Positions 44,581 to 53,924 of a DNA stretch of 64,000 nt are shown one piece after another (within the stretch, counting starts at the first letter, position 1; each line of letters begins with the position of its first letter). The stretch comes from Bacteroidales bacterium. GTDB taxonomy: Bacteria > Bacteroidota > Bacteroidia > Bacteroidales > Muribaculaceae. The notes beneath the pieces were generated by a model. The model made no database searches. It had not been told where the DNA came from and was given only the letters and a program-made list of their open reading frames with translations. Made by a program: the position numbers and the translations under genes. The DNA lies in the NCBI GenBank assembly GCA_900770215.1, contig CAAGJW010000088.1, forward strand, positions 1 to 64,000, in the 5' to 3' direction.

Positions 44581-45435
44581 CTATTGCTCGCTGGCCGAGT
44601 GGAACTTGATGAGGCCCTCCATGGGGTCTTGCATGATCGTGCCCACAGTGATGCCTTGCGACTTGGCTGCCTCGAGCAAGGTAGCCTTCTCGAGCAGGGC
44701 GATGCTGCCCACAAAGTTGCAGGGCAGGTTCTTGTAGTCCTTGTAGCTCTCCACGTTGCGCACAAAGAAATCGATAAACGAGTGAAGCACGATGCGGTGT
44801 ATCGATGGTTCCTCGATATTGTGCTCAAGGAACGGGGCAAATTGGGCCAGGAAGCGGTTGGCTGCCGGCTTGCGATACACGTGGTCGATGATGGTGTTGC
44901 GGTCGAGATTGTACTCCTTGAGGAATTTCTCGCACAGGTGCTCGGGGAGCTGATGCTTGAGCACGTCGCCCACCAGGAGCTTGCCCAGCACTGCGCCGCT
45001 GCCCTCATCGCCCAGGATATAGCCCAGCGGCGACACGTTGTCGACCACCTTCTCACCATCGTAGTAGCACGAGTTGCTGCCCGTGCCCAGGATGCAGGCA
45101 ATGCCGGGCTTGCGTCCGCACAGGGCGCGTGCTGCAGCAAGCAGGTCGGTGTCGACCTCAATTTTGGAGGCACCGGGCATGTTGGCCTTGAGCGCATTGG
45201 CCACGTGCGACTTAATCTCGTCGCTGATGATACCAGCACCGTAATAGTATATCTCATCTACTTGATAGCCGCTGATGTGAGGCATCAATTCCTCCTTGAT
45301 GCGTGCAGTCATCTCGTCTTGAGTCATGAGCAAGGCATTCATGCCCGTGGTGAAAATTTGAGCAACTTTCTCTTTTCCATTGAGCAAGCACCAATCAATC
45401 TTGGTGGAGCCACAATCTGCAATTAAAATCATCAT
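44581..45435 (-). CDS. murK: N-acetylmuramic acid kinase (MurK-like, BadF/BcrA fold)
   Basis: The 284 aa ASKHA kinase has the phosphate-1 motif LIADCGSTKIDW (4-15), the adenosine/phosphate-2 segments ILGTGSNSCYYDG and GYILGDEGSGAVLG (about 135-150). It belongs to the GlcNAc kinase/BadF group that includes MurK of Tannerella and Clostridium. It should phosphorylate MurNAc (and perhaps GlcNAc) at O6. The position between the MurT-like gene and murQ supports the MurNAc role. It starts seven bases after the stop of the MurT-like gene. Confidence 0.9.
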   Translation of the reverse strand: MMILIADCGSTKIDWCLLNGKEKVAQIFTTGMNALLMTQDEMTARIKEELMPHISGYQVDEIYYYGAGIISDEIKSHVANALKANMPGASKIEVDTDLLAAARALCGRKPGIACILGTGSNSCYYDGEKVVDNVSPLGYILGDEGSGAVLGKLLVGDVLKHQLPEHLCEKFLKEYNLDRNTIIDHVYRKPAANRFLAQFAPFLEHNIEEPSIHRIVLHSFIDFFVRNVESYKDYKNLPCNFVGSIALLEKATLLEAAKSQGITVGTIMQDPMEGLIKFHSASEQ

Positions 45436-45442
45436 TATGCAA

Positions 45443-47179
45443 TTATATTTTTATGATTATATTTTTCTTATATAGTATGTAACCAAAAATCCAGTTAAAC
45501 AAAATAAAGAGGATGGCAAACAAGCAGGAAGCCATCGTCTCGTCGACAGTCACTGCCTTGCAGAAGTCGAACACGGCGCTGTGCACCGTGGTGCGCTCTC
45601 CTGCCCCCCGTGCAAGAGCCACCGCGCTGTTGTAGGTGCGCTGGGCTGCAGTGAGCTGCTTGCCAGCTATAGTGTCGCAAGCCGTCATGCTGGTGATAAA
45701 CAGGTCGTCGAATGTGTTGTGGGCCGTTACGCCCACTGTGTCGCTATAGCAAGCCTCGACAGCAGTCTGCGCCCGTTTCAGTCCTTGCTGTGCAGCAAGG
45801 CTGTAGAGCGCAGCGGCTTTCTTGTGGTCGACTGCCAGCCCACCCCTGCCAAAGTCATAGCACAGGCCAAGGTTGAATTGCGCTTCCTGCATTGCCGAGT
45901 CGGCAGCAACGGCAAGCAATTTCACTCCCTGGGCATCGTTGGCCGCATTGTTGTCGGTCATGAAGGCCAGGGCCAGGTTGTAGTGGGCCGCAGCCTTGGG
46001 CAGAGTGTCGCGGCTGGCTGCCTGCTTCAGGAGTTGTACCGCGCGGGGCTTGTTCTCGTCGACTCCAGTACCCGTGTAGTAGGCAATAGCCAGGTTGTTT
46101 TGTGCCTGGGCAATGCCCTGCTGTGCCGCTTGGTTGTAGAGGGTCGAGGCCTTTACGGGATCGGGATTTGCAAAGTCGGCACTCGTGTGCAGTGTCACAG
46201 CACCAAAGATGATGGAGAATACACTGCCCAGCACATAGAGCGACAGGGGATTGATACCGAAGGCCTGGAAAAAGTGGCACCACTTCTTGTGCCCCTTCAC
46301 ATCAATAATGAGGATGAGCAATGCAAGCACGCTCATAGCCAGTCCTGTGGTGATGAGCACATAGGTCGACGACCACACCTTCTTGGCGCACGGGATGCCG
46401 TAGTGCAACAGCCAGCCCAGCAAGATGAAGGCAAACCCCACCTCGAGCAAGCGGGCCATGCGAAACTTGTTGTCGCGGTGCTCGATGATCATCTTGCCCA
46501 CGAGGAAGCCAATGAGCGTGTGGGCGATGCAGGGCAGTGTGCTCAAGATGCCCTCGGGATCGAGCGCAATCGAGTAGCCACTGGCACTCTCGTGATACAT
46601 GTGGTCGGGACCCATGACGGCATTGTCGATGCGTGCAATGACGTTGTTGAGCGAGAAATTGTAGCCGTGTCCCAAGCCGAGCACGACGGCATATACCACA
46701 AGGATGCCCCCCACTACCCAAGGCAGCATCTTGTGCTTAATGAAGATAGCGCACAGCGAGCCGAAGAAGTAGCACAGGGCCAAGCGCTGAAACACACCCA
46801 AGATGCGCAGCGTGGGCAGGTTGTTGACCGCTACTGCCAAGGGTTGGCCCTTGGCCAGACCATACATCAAGTGGCTGAACCAGTGAATGGCCCACCCAAT
46901 GAGGAACAGCAGCACCGTGCGTCGCACTATTTTCCACGCCAGCTTGGGGCTGAACTTGAAGTCGAACTTGCGCAGAGAAAAGTACATGGCAACACCCATG
47001 CAGAACATGAAGAATGGGAAAACCAAGTCGGTGGGCGTCAAGCCTATCCACTCAGCATGATCGAGCGGTGCATAGATGTGACTCCATGTGCCAGGGTTGT
47101 TTACCATGAGCATGCCTGCTATAGTGATGCCGCGTAAGATATCGAGCGAAACTAATCGTTTAGATTGTTGTGATGACAT
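45443..47179 (-). CDS. MurT/NagX-like membrane protein with inserted Sel1-like repeats
   Basis: Residues 1-330 are a polytopic DUF5009/heparan-glucosaminide acetyltransferase-like membrane domain (RLVSLDILRGITIAGMLMVN, then PTDLVFPFFMFCMGVAMYF, and INPLSLYVLGSVFSIIFGAV at about 309-327). The last helix (about 550-570, ending GYILYKKN) is the usual end of this family. Between them lies an extra segment of about 200 residues (332-530) made of Sel1-like repeats: ANPDPVKASTLYNQAAQQG, KPRAVQLLKQAASR, AQFNLGLCYDFGRGG, KKAAALYSLAAQQG. The relatives I know are about 370-400 aa, so 578 aa is unusual. I infer it imports MurNAc, because MurT is the Tannerella transporter encoded next to murK and murQ; an acetyltransferase role is the alternative. 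Confidence 0.8.
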   Translation of the reverse strand: MSSQQSKRLVSLDILRGITIAGMLMVNNPGTWSHIYAPLDHAEWIGLTPTDLVFPFFMFCMGVAMYFSLRKFDFKFSPKLAWKIVRRTVLLFLIGWAIHWFSHLMYGLAKGQPLAVAVNNLPTLRILGVFQRLALCYFFGSLCAIFIKHKMLPWVVGGILVVYAVVLGLGHGYNFSLNNVIARIDNAVMGPDHMYHESASGYSIALDPEGILSTLPCIAHTLIGFLVGKMIIEHRDNKFRMARLLEVGFAFILLGWLLHYGIPCAKKVWSSTYVLITTGLAMSVLALLILIIDVKGHKKWCHFFQAFGINPLSLYVLGSVFSIIFGAVTLHTSADFANPDPVKASTLYNQAAQQGIAQAQNNLAIAYYTGTGVDENKPRAVQLLKQAASRDTLPKAAAHYNLALAFMTDNNAANDAQGVKLLAVAADSAMQEAQFNLGLCYDFGRGGLAVDHKKAAALYSLAAQQGLKRAQTAVEACYSDTVGVTAHNTFDDLFITSMTACDTIAGKQLTAAQRTYNSAVALARGAGERTTVHSAVFDFCKAVTVDETMASCLFAILFILFNWIFGYILYKKNIIIKI

Positions 47180-47183
47180 ATTT

Positions 47184-49973
47184 CTATTTTTTTACTGTAG
47201 TGCACTCATCAATCAAGTAGATGAGCGATTGATATGGAATTCCGCTGTTGGTGGTGAGTCCTATCTCGCAAGTGCGGCTGTTGGAGAAACCACGCTTGAT
47301 GCCAGCCTTCTCGATTTGGGGACGCAACTTGCGCAGGGCGTACTTGTTGAGCTCGGGGTGAGTCAAGCCCTTGTCGCCGGCAAAGCCGCAACAGCCCACG
47401 CCATCGGGAATGAGCACATGGCTCGAGCAGCGCTTGGCCAGCGACAGCATCTTGTCGTTGAGCCCCATGAGGCGCGTTGAGCAAGTGAGATGCAGGGCCA
47501 CGGGCTCGTCGGTGCGATGAAAGTCGAGGTCGGCGGCCACATAGTCGTGAATAAATTCCATCAGCTCAAGAGGCTTCACCCTGGTCATGTGTTGCAACAT
47601 GCGGTGCAGGCAGGGACTCTGGTCGCACACCACAGGATACTTGCCACCGTCGCTGGCAGCAAGCAAGGCGTGCTCGAGCTCGGCCGTCTTGCGCTGGGCA
47701 ATGTCGGGCATGCCCTTGCTCTCCCATATCATGCCGCAGCACAGCTGCTTCATGCCCGCAGGATAGATCACCTCCCAGCCACATTTCTTGAGGAAGGCCA
47801 CCACCTCGTCGACCAAGTCGAGCTTCGGTCCCTTGCTGGCACGCCCCATAGTCTGGTTGAGGCAACTGGGGAAGTAGACCACCTTCTTGGCCGACTCGAT
47901 CGTGTCGAGCGGCTTCTGGCGGTGGGCCTTGGGCAGCGACGGGGTCCACAGCGGGGCGCCCAGTGCATTGAGGCCGTGACCCAAAGCCTGCACGCCCTTG
48001 TCGCCTATCACAGCATGGGCGGCACTGGCCAGGTCAAGAGCCAGCTTGGTACCCTCGCGCACGCCATTCAGGTGTTGGGCACAGAAGTCGCCCACCTTGT
48101 AGCCGGCACAGCCCTTGGGGCGATGCGCGGCGCGCAAGTCGTGGGTCATGTCGCCAGTGTTGATCTTCATGGGGCACGACGTGCTGCACAGCCCGTCGGC
48201 TGCACAGGTGTAATCGCCGTAATACTTGTAGAGCGCAGTCATGCGCTTCAGGCGAGCCGGGTCTTCGCCCGTGGCGCGCAGACGAGCAATCTCGCGCTGC
48301 GTCACGATGCGCTGGCGGGAGCTCAGCGTGAAACCGCAGCTCAGGCAGTTCACCTCGCAGAAACCGCACTCCATGCACTTGTCGACGTGCTCGTTGACGC
48401 GTGGCAGCGGCTTGATATGCTGCACAAAGCTCTCGGGATCCTCGTTGAAGATCACGCCAGGATTGAGTATATTCTGCGGGTCGAAGAGATGCTTGATTTC
48501 CTTCATGATGCCATAGGCCTTGTCGCCCCACTCCTTGCGCACAAATGGCGCCATGTTGCGGCCTGTGCCATGCTCGGCCTTGAGCGAGCCGTCATACTTG
48601 TCGACCACGAGTTTCACCGTCTCGCGCATGAGCTCCTCGTAGCGCTTCACATCGTCGGCAGTCTCAAACGACTGGCTTATCACGAAGTGGAAATTTCCCT
48701 CCAGAGCATGGCCATAGATGCAGCTGTCGGCATAGCCATGCTCATTGAGCATGCGGGCAAGGTCGACCGTGGCATCGGGCAGGTCCTGAATGTGGAAGGC
48801 AATGTCCTCGATAATCACAGTGGTACCTATGGGGCGGGTGCCTGCAACAATGGGGAAAATACCCGACCTTATCTGCCAGTACTTGCCATATTCCTCGGGG
48901 TCGCTGGTGAAGCGAGCCGGCACATGGAGCTTGTAGCGGTCAACCACATCCATGATTTGGGCGATATTCTTGTCGAGCTCCTCCTGACTGTCGGCCGAGG
49001 TGCGCACCAGTATGGCAGTGAGCCCCTCGCCCGTCTTGTCCTCGGCAGCCGAGAGCGATTTCTTGTCGAGCATCTCGGCACATTCCACGGGACTGTTCTT
49101 CAGCTCCACGATACACTCGCTGGCCTTGCGCATGTCGTCGAAGTAGAGCATGGCACTGGCCGAGTGGCTGTAGAGGTGACCCGTAGCCATCGTGAACTGG
49201 CTGGCAAAGCCCAGGGTACCCTCGCTGCCCACCATGCAATGCGTGATGATGTCGAACGGGTCGGTAAATCGCACAAAGGGAAGAAGGTTCAACCCCGTAA
49301 CGTTCTTGATTTGATACTTGTATTTTATGCGCTTCACCAGTTCGGGGTCGGCCATAATCCTGTCGCGCAAGTCCTCGATGCCCTTGATGAAATCGGGGCG
49401 CTTGGCCTTGAATGCGGCACGGCTGCTGGCATCGCCCGTGTCGAGTACGGTGCCGTCGGCCATGACGATGCGCATCGACTTCAATATCTTGTCGCTGTTG
49501 GCATGCGTGCCACAGCTCATGCCCGAGGCATTGTTAATGACAATACCGCCCACCATGGCCGAGTTCTTGGAGGCCGGATCGGGCGAGAACACCCGCCCGT
49601 AGGGCTTGAGTATCTCATCCACCTTGTGCCCCACAAGACCGGGCTGCATGGTGATGGTGCTGGCATCGTCGCTCAGCTCATAGTGCTCCCAATACTTGCC
49701 GGCTACTATAAGGATAGAATCGGTGTTGGTCTGGCCCGAGAGACTGGTGCCGGCAGCACGGAATGTGACCGGCAGGCCCAGCTTGCTGGCCTCCTGCAAC
49801 AGCCTCGACACCTCCTGCTCATTGCGCGAGCGCACCACCACCTTGGGCACATGACGGTAGAAACTGGCATCGGTGCCCCAAGCCAGACAGCGCAGGTCGT
49901 CGGTATAGATACGATCGTCGGGGATAAACCAGGAGATGTTCCTTACGAAGGCTTTATATTTTGCATCCATCAT
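47184..49973 (-). CDS. FAD/Fe-S D-lactate dehydrogenase-type oxidoreductase
   Basis: The 929 aa protein joins a VAO-type FAD domain (VTFRAAGTSLSGQTNTDSILIV; C-terminal cap with GHALEGNFHF and KAEHGTGRNMAPF) to a GlpC-like Fe-S part: CMECGFCEVNC and CAADGLCSTSC for 4Fe-4S clusters, and two CCG motifs (QLCCGMIWE, VGCCGFAGD). Such GlcD-GlpC fusions oxidise D-2-hydroxy acids; D-lactate and D-2-hydroxyglutarate are the known choices. The position between namZ and the MurT-like gene, upstream of murQ, favours D-lactate, the by-product of MurQ. The start overlaps the end of namZ by four bases; four bases separate it from the MurT-like gene. Confidence 0.88.
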   Translation of the reverse strand: MMDAKYKAFVRNISWFIPDDRIYTDDLRCLAWGTDASFYRHVPKVVVRSRNEQEVSRLLQEASKLGLPVTFRAAGTSLSGQTNTDSILIVAGKYWEHYELSDDASTITMQPGLVGHKVDEILKPYGRVFSPDPASKNSAMVGGIVINNASGMSCGTHANSDKILKSMRIVMADGTVLDTGDASSRAAFKAKRPDFIKGIEDLRDRIMADPELVKRIKYKYQIKNVTGLNLLPFVRFTDPFDIITHCMVGSEGTLGFASQFTMATGHLYSHSASAMLYFDDMRKASECIVELKNSPVECAEMLDKKSLSAAEDKTGEGLTAILVRTSADSQEELDKNIAQIMDVVDRYKLHVPARFTSDPEEYGKYWQIRSGIFPIVAGTRPIGTTVIIEDIAFHIQDLPDATVDLARMLNEHGYADSCIYGHALEGNFHFVISQSFETADDVKRYEELMRETVKLVVDKYDGSLKAEHGTGRNMAPFVRKEWGDKAYGIMKEIKHLFDPQNILNPGVIFNEDPESFVQHIKPLPRVNEHVDKCMECGFCEVNCLSCGFTLSSRQRIVTQREIARLRATGEDPARLKRMTALYKYYGDYTCAADGLCSTSCPMKINTGDMTHDLRAAHRPKGCAGYKVGDFCAQHLNGVREGTKLALDLASAAHAVIGDKGVQALGHGLNALGAPLWTPSLPKAHRQKPLDTIESAKKVVYFPSCLNQTMGRASKGPKLDLVDEVVAFLKKCGWEVIYPAGMKQLCCGMIWESKGMPDIAQRKTAELEHALLAASDGGKYPVVCDQSPCLHRMLQHMTRVKPLELMEFIHDYVAADLDFHRTDEPVALHLTCSTRLMGLNDKMLSLAKRCSSHVLIPDGVGCCGFAGDKGLTHPELNKYALRKLRPQIEKAGIKRGFSNSRTCEIGLTTNSGIPYQSLIYLIDECTTVKK

Positions 49974-51220
49974 TTGTACAAATAATATTTGCTTGACTTT
50001 GCTTTAAACGCATCCACGTCTTTGTTGAAGTAGTCGACGATGTCGGCCACCTTGTAGTTCTTCTGAAAGCGCAGGCGTATTTGGTCGGTACCCATGACCT
50101 TGTCAAACATTCCGAAACCACGCTTGGCATTGGCGTCAAATATCTTGGCAGCTGGGTAAAGCTCGTGCAGCACCTGCATGAAGTAGAACTGGCACAGCGT
50201 GAGATTGGCCTTGTCGAGATCGGTGATGTAGGTCTGCACGCCGTGCATCTCCTTCATGGCCTCGTCGGTCTCGGGACCCACCTTGAAGAAAGGCCTGTAG
50301 TTGATAGGGCGGAACCTGAAGCCAGGCAAGTTGAGCGCATTCATGGCGTCGCATAGCTTGTCGGCATCGATATAAGGAGCAGCGAAGCACTGGAATGGCA
50401 GCATGTAGCCTATACCAGTGTTAAAAGCATAGAGTTCGCCCACGACACCCGACACTGCATAGAAGGCTGCATGCTCGGGGGTGGGAATTTGTGGCGATGG
50501 GGCTACCCAGGGCAGACCCGTGTCGGCAAACTTCATGTCGCGCTTCCAGCCCTGCATGGCAATCACGGTGAGCTTGGCCTTCTTGGCTGTCACGTGCTCC
50601 TCGTTGAGATAGGTGGCGAGCTCGCCCGGAGTGAGGCCGTAGAGATAAGGAATGGCATACTTGCTCACCATCGAGAAGTAGCCGTCTTCAACCACATTGC
50701 CCTCAACCTTGTTGCCACCCAGCGGGTTGGGACGGTCGAGCACCATAAATTCCTTGCCATTCTCGGCACAGGCCTCCATGCACATGCCCATGGTGGCATA
50801 GAAGGTGTAGCTGCGGCAGCCTATGTCCTGGATGTCGTAGACGAGCACATCAATGTCCTTGAGCATCTCGGGGGTGGGCTTGTGGGTCTTGCCGTAGAGT
50901 GAATACATCTTCACGCCCGTCTTGGCATCGACAGCATCGCCCACAGCATCGCCCGCATGGGCATTGCCGCGCACGCCGTGCTCGGGGCCGTAGAGGGCCA
51001 CAAGCTTCACGCCTGGCGCATTGTAGAGAATATCGACAGTCGACGTGAGGTTGTGGTCGACGCCGCTGGGATTGGTCACCAAGCCCACGCGCTTGCCCTG
51101 AAGCTCAGAGAAGTGGTGGTCGCGCAGCACCTCGATGCCCGTCTTCACCTGGGCGGTGAGCGAGAACGTGGTGGCGAGTGCCAAGGCCAAAGATAGGATA
51201 ATATGTTTTTTCATCTTCAT
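49970..51220 (-). CDS. namZ: Exo-beta-N-acetylmuramidase NamZ-like (DUF1343, GH171)
   Basis: The 416 aa protein has a signal peptide (about 1-22) and is otherwise a single DUF1343 domain (GKRVGLVTNPSGVD, LVALYGPEHGVRG, VLVYDIQDIGCRSYTF, VLDRPNPLGG). Members of this family, NamZ, release MurNAc from the non-reducing end of peptidoglycan chains. It is expected in the periplasm. It lies 24 bases after the AmpG gene and overlaps the dehydrogenase gene by four bases, so MurNAc release and its later use are cotranscribed. Confidence 0.92.
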   Translation of the reverse strand: MKMKKHIILSLALALATTFSLTAQVKTGIEVLRDHHFSELQGKRVGLVTNPSGVDHNLTSTVDILYNAPGVKLVALYGPEHGVRGNAHAGDAVGDAVDAKTGVKMYSLYGKTHKPTPEMLKDIDVLVYDIQDIGCRSYTFYATMGMCMEACAENGKEFMVLDRPNPLGGNKVEGNVVEDGYFSMVSKYAIPYLYGLTPGELATYLNEEHVTAKKAKLTVIAMQGWKRDMKFADTGLPWVAPSPQIPTPEHAAFYAVSGVVGELYAFNTGIGYMLPFQCFAAPYIDADKLCDAMNALNLPGFRFRPINYRPFFKVGPETDEAMKEMHGVQTYITDLDKANLTLCQFYFMQVLHELYPAAKIFDANAKRGFGMFDKVMGTDQIRLRFQKNYKVADIVDYFNKDVDAFKAKSSKYYLYK

Positions 51221-51244
51221 TATTTCAATCTAAAATGTTAATTA

Positions 51245-52582
51245 TTACTTGCGACCATATTCTGGATCGATGTGCTTGTCGACAAAGTAGGTGACCACAA
51301 AGGTAGCCACGCAGCATGCCATCACCATCCAGAAGAAATTGATATAGCCTATGGCCTCTTGAATATAGCCAGCCACAAAGCCTGGCAGCATCATACTCAA
51401 CGCCATGAAGGCGGTGCAGATGGCGTAGTGCGAAGTCTTGAACTCGCCCTCAGAGAAATACATCATGTAGAGCATGTAGGCCGTGAAGCCAAATCCGTAG
51501 CCAAACTGCTCGATGCACAGGGCTATCGTGATAACAATCGTGCTTGTAGGTTGGGCATAGGCCAGATACACAAAGGTGAGGCATGGCAGCGTCATGCACA
51601 GCGCCATCCACCACAGCGATTTCTTGAGACCCACGCGCGAGGCGAAAATACCACCCAGGATGCCGCCGCCCAACAGGGCGATCACGCCGAAGGTGCCATA
51701 CACCACACCCACCATCTCGGTGCTCAGCCCCAGTCCGCCCTGCGTGGTGGGATGCACCAGGAAGGGCATGCACAGCTTGATGAGGAAGCCCTCGGGCAAG
51801 CGATAGAGCAGCATGAACACAATGGCCATCCACACATAGGGCTTGGAGAAGAAGCTGCCAAACGAGGCCAGCAGCTCCTTGGCATTGGAAGAGCCCGGCT
51901 TGGCGCTGTCGCCTTCCTCCTGGTTGCGAGGATGATCGGCAGCTGGCTTGGGCAGCACAAAGATGTGGTAGAGCGTGATGAGCAGGAACACAACAGCGCT
52001 CACTCCCAGGGTGATACGCCACGAGTAGGGAATGTTGCCCGAGCTTTTCTCAACCACGCCTGCAATGGCCACCAGCACGCCCTGCCCGAAGACCGAAGCA
52101 ATGCGATAGGCCGTGGAGCGAATGCCGATGAATGCCGCCTGACTGCTCGGGCTGTGGGCAAGCATGTAGAAGCCATCGGCAGCAATGTCGTGAGTTGCCG
52201 AGGCAAAGGCCGCGATGATAAACAGGATGAGTGTGAATGTGAACATGGAGATGGGCGTGTGGCCCGATGCTATCATCTCCTTGCTGGGAGTGGGCAAGGT
52301 GAGCATGAGCAGCGCCATGAGCGCAGTGAGCAGAATCTGCATGGTGACAATCCACCAGCGCTTGGTCTTCACCACATCGACGATGGGGCTCCACACGCCC
52401 TTCAAGAACCAAGGGAAGTAGAGCAAAGTAGTGAAAAACGACATGTCGCCGTTAGGGACACCCATCTTGGTGAACATCATCACCGAGATATTGTTGACCA
52501 CAAAGTAGGGGACGCCTTCGGCAAAATAGAGCGTGGGCACCCACCACCATGGGCTTTTGGTTGAAGTATTGAGGTTGTTCAT
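51245..52582 (-). CDS. ampG: AmpG-like muropeptide MFS permease
   Basis: The 445 aa permease has about 12-14 membrane helices. The opening WWWVPTLYFAEGVPYFVVNNISVMMFTKMGV is typical of Bacteroidota AmpG relatives. AmpG moves GlcNAc-anhydroMurNAc and peptide derivatives into the cytoplasm. It lies between the SpoIID-like and namZ genes with gaps of 4 and 24 bases, which supports the muropeptide role over other MFS functions. Without anhydro-muropeptide-specific residues that I can point to, MurNAc or disaccharide import is also possible. Confidence 0.85.
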   Translation of the reverse strand: MNNLNTSTKSPWWWVPTLYFAEGVPYFVVNNISVMMFTKMGVPNGDMSFFTTLLYFPWFLKGVWSPIVDVVKTKRWWIVTMQILLTALMALLMLTLPTPSKEMIASGHTPISMFTFTLILFIIAAFASATHDIAADGFYMLAHSPSSQAAFIGIRSTAYRIASVFGQGVLVAIAGVVEKSSGNIPYSWRITLGVSAVVFLLITLYHIFVLPKPAADHPRNQEEGDSAKPGSSNAKELLASFGSFFSKPYVWMAIVFMLLYRLPEGFLIKLCMPFLVHPTTQGGLGLSTEMVGVVYGTFGVIALLGGGILGGIFASRVGLKKSLWWMALCMTLPCLTFVYLAYAQPTSTIVITIALCIEQFGYGFGFTAYMLYMMYFSEGEFKTSHYAICTAFMALSMMLPGFVAGYIQEAIGYINFFWMVMACCVATFVVTYFVDKHIDPEYGRK

Positions 52583-52586
52583 TGTT

Positions 52587-53906
52587 TCAATATAATTTGT
52601 TGATAGAAGCGTTAATGAAATAGTGGAGCAGAATTTCCTTGTAGTTGTAGCCCTTGGCGCCCATCACTGCAGCACCTATCTGGCACAGCCCCACACCGTG
52701 GCCCCAGCCAGCACCGCGCAGCACAAACTTCTGGGGGTAGCCGCTGGCGTCGATGTCGTGACGCTCGACGATGAAAGCCGAACTGTAGAGGGCACTCTCG
52801 CTCAAAGCATACCTGATAGCAAGCTCTTTGCCCATGACCTTGGTGAGCTTCTCGCCCACGATTCTCATCTTGTAGAGCCGTCCCGACGTGCCACGGGCCA
52901 CAGGCTGCAAGTCCTGGATGCGGCCGTAGTCGTCGCCAGTGCGGCGCTTGATGAGGTCGGATATCTGGTCTTGACTGTACTCCACCGTCCAGCGGTAGAA
53001 ATTCTTGGTCTCTTGATCATAGTCGTTGAGCACTTGCGAGAGGATTTCTGGGTCCTTGGTGTTGCAGAAGGCCTCGGGGCTCGACAGTATCCAGTCGGCC
53101 GCCACGTCCTCGCGAGAGAGATCGGGGAAATTCATCTCGTCGCTGCTGTCGCGACGTGCCACCAGGTAGTCGTAGTGCTTGGGCTCCCAGCAGTTTTCAA
53201 ACTCCTCGAGCACGCCGCCGCAGCACTTCGAGAAGCGGGCATCGCACAACTCGCCGTCGTACATGAGCACCTGACCCCAAGTGGCATCGATGGCCTGGCG
53301 CACGGTGGGCGTCGACTCGCGAGTGATGCCCTGGTAGCGCTGGCAGTGGTCGTCGGCACACACGTCGAAGTTGACGTGGTCGTCGCGGTCCCACCACTTG
53401 ATATCCTCAAGCTGCCCGGCATTGCCAGTGGCTTTTTCCACCTCGTGATTTTTGTCGGCATCGCTCTTGTTGATTTGTGCCAAGAGCCAACTGCGCGAGA
53501 TCACCGCGTGGGCCTTGAGCAACTCGAGCGAGGCATTGGCACTCATCTCACTCGAGATCACACTGAGCAGGTACTCCTCGACCGGGAGCACATTGACCGT
53601 AGTGATGTTGCCGTTTTCTACAATCAGGTGGAGCGAGCCTCTGAAAGTTTGGTCTTCCTTGCGACGCCAGTGGAAACTTACCCCGATAGTCACATCTTTT
53701 AATGTAAAAGAGGCTGTGGCAGGATCAATGGGAGAAAACGTGAGCTCGTCGTAGAGCGCCCCGTTCCACGCGATCTTGCCGTCACGGCATGTTGCCGACT
53801 GCGGTCCTTGTACCGTGGTATCGCCCAACCGGTACTGGCCGTTAAGCTCAAACTCGACAGCAGGCTCATTCATGATACCCACCCTCACCAGAGGAATTTG
53901 ACTCAT
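52587..53906 (-). CDS. SpoIID/LytB-domain protein without a signal peptide
   Basis: SpoIID-type enzymes are lytic transglycosylases that cut glycan strands without stem peptides, and stimulators of amidases. The 439 aa protein has the family core with LPVEEYLLSVISSEMSANAS (catalytic Glu near E120), followed by LKAHAVISRSW, the Cys/His metal motif VCADDHCQRY and the C-terminal GAGWGHGVGLCQIGA. The start MSQIPLVRVGI has no signal peptide or membrane helix, and no better upstream start was found, so the protein looks cytoplasmic. It is four bases from ampG. It could act on imported fragments. Confidence 0.85.
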   Translation of the reverse strand: MSQIPLVRVGIMNEPAVEFELNGQYRLGDTTVQGPQSATCRDGKIAWNGALYDELTFSPIDPATASFTLKDVTIGVSFHWRRKEDQTFRGSLHLIVENGNITTVNVLPVEEYLLSVISSEMSANASLELLKAHAVISRSWLLAQINKSDADKNHEVEKATGNAGQLEDIKWWDRDDHVNFDVCADDHCQRYQGITRESTPTVRQAIDATWGQVLMYDGELCDARFSKCCGGVLEEFENCWEPKHYDYLVARRDSSDEMNFPDLSREDVAADWILSSPEAFCNTKDPEILSQVLNDYDQETKNFYRWTVEYSQDQISDLIKRRTGDDYGRIQDLQPVARGTSGRLYKMRIVGEKLTKVMGKELAIRYALSESALYSSAFIVERHDIDASGYPQKFVLRGAGWGHGVGLCQIGAAVMGAKGYNYKEILLHYFINASINKLY

Positions 53907-53924
53907 AACTATGTGTGTAATATT

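Noticed and set aside
44511..45257. Upstream extension of the murQ frame
   Set aside because: It overlaps murK in another frame on the same strand and has an Arg/Ser/Thr-rich translation; MurQ begins at 44510.
47490..49985. An 831-codon open frame antisense to the FAD/Fe-S dehydrogenase gene, and similar long antisense frames at 27758-29395 and 32387-33910
   Set aside because: They mirror well-identified genes, have His/Val/Leu-rich nonsense translations and no motifs; they follow from the strong codon bias.
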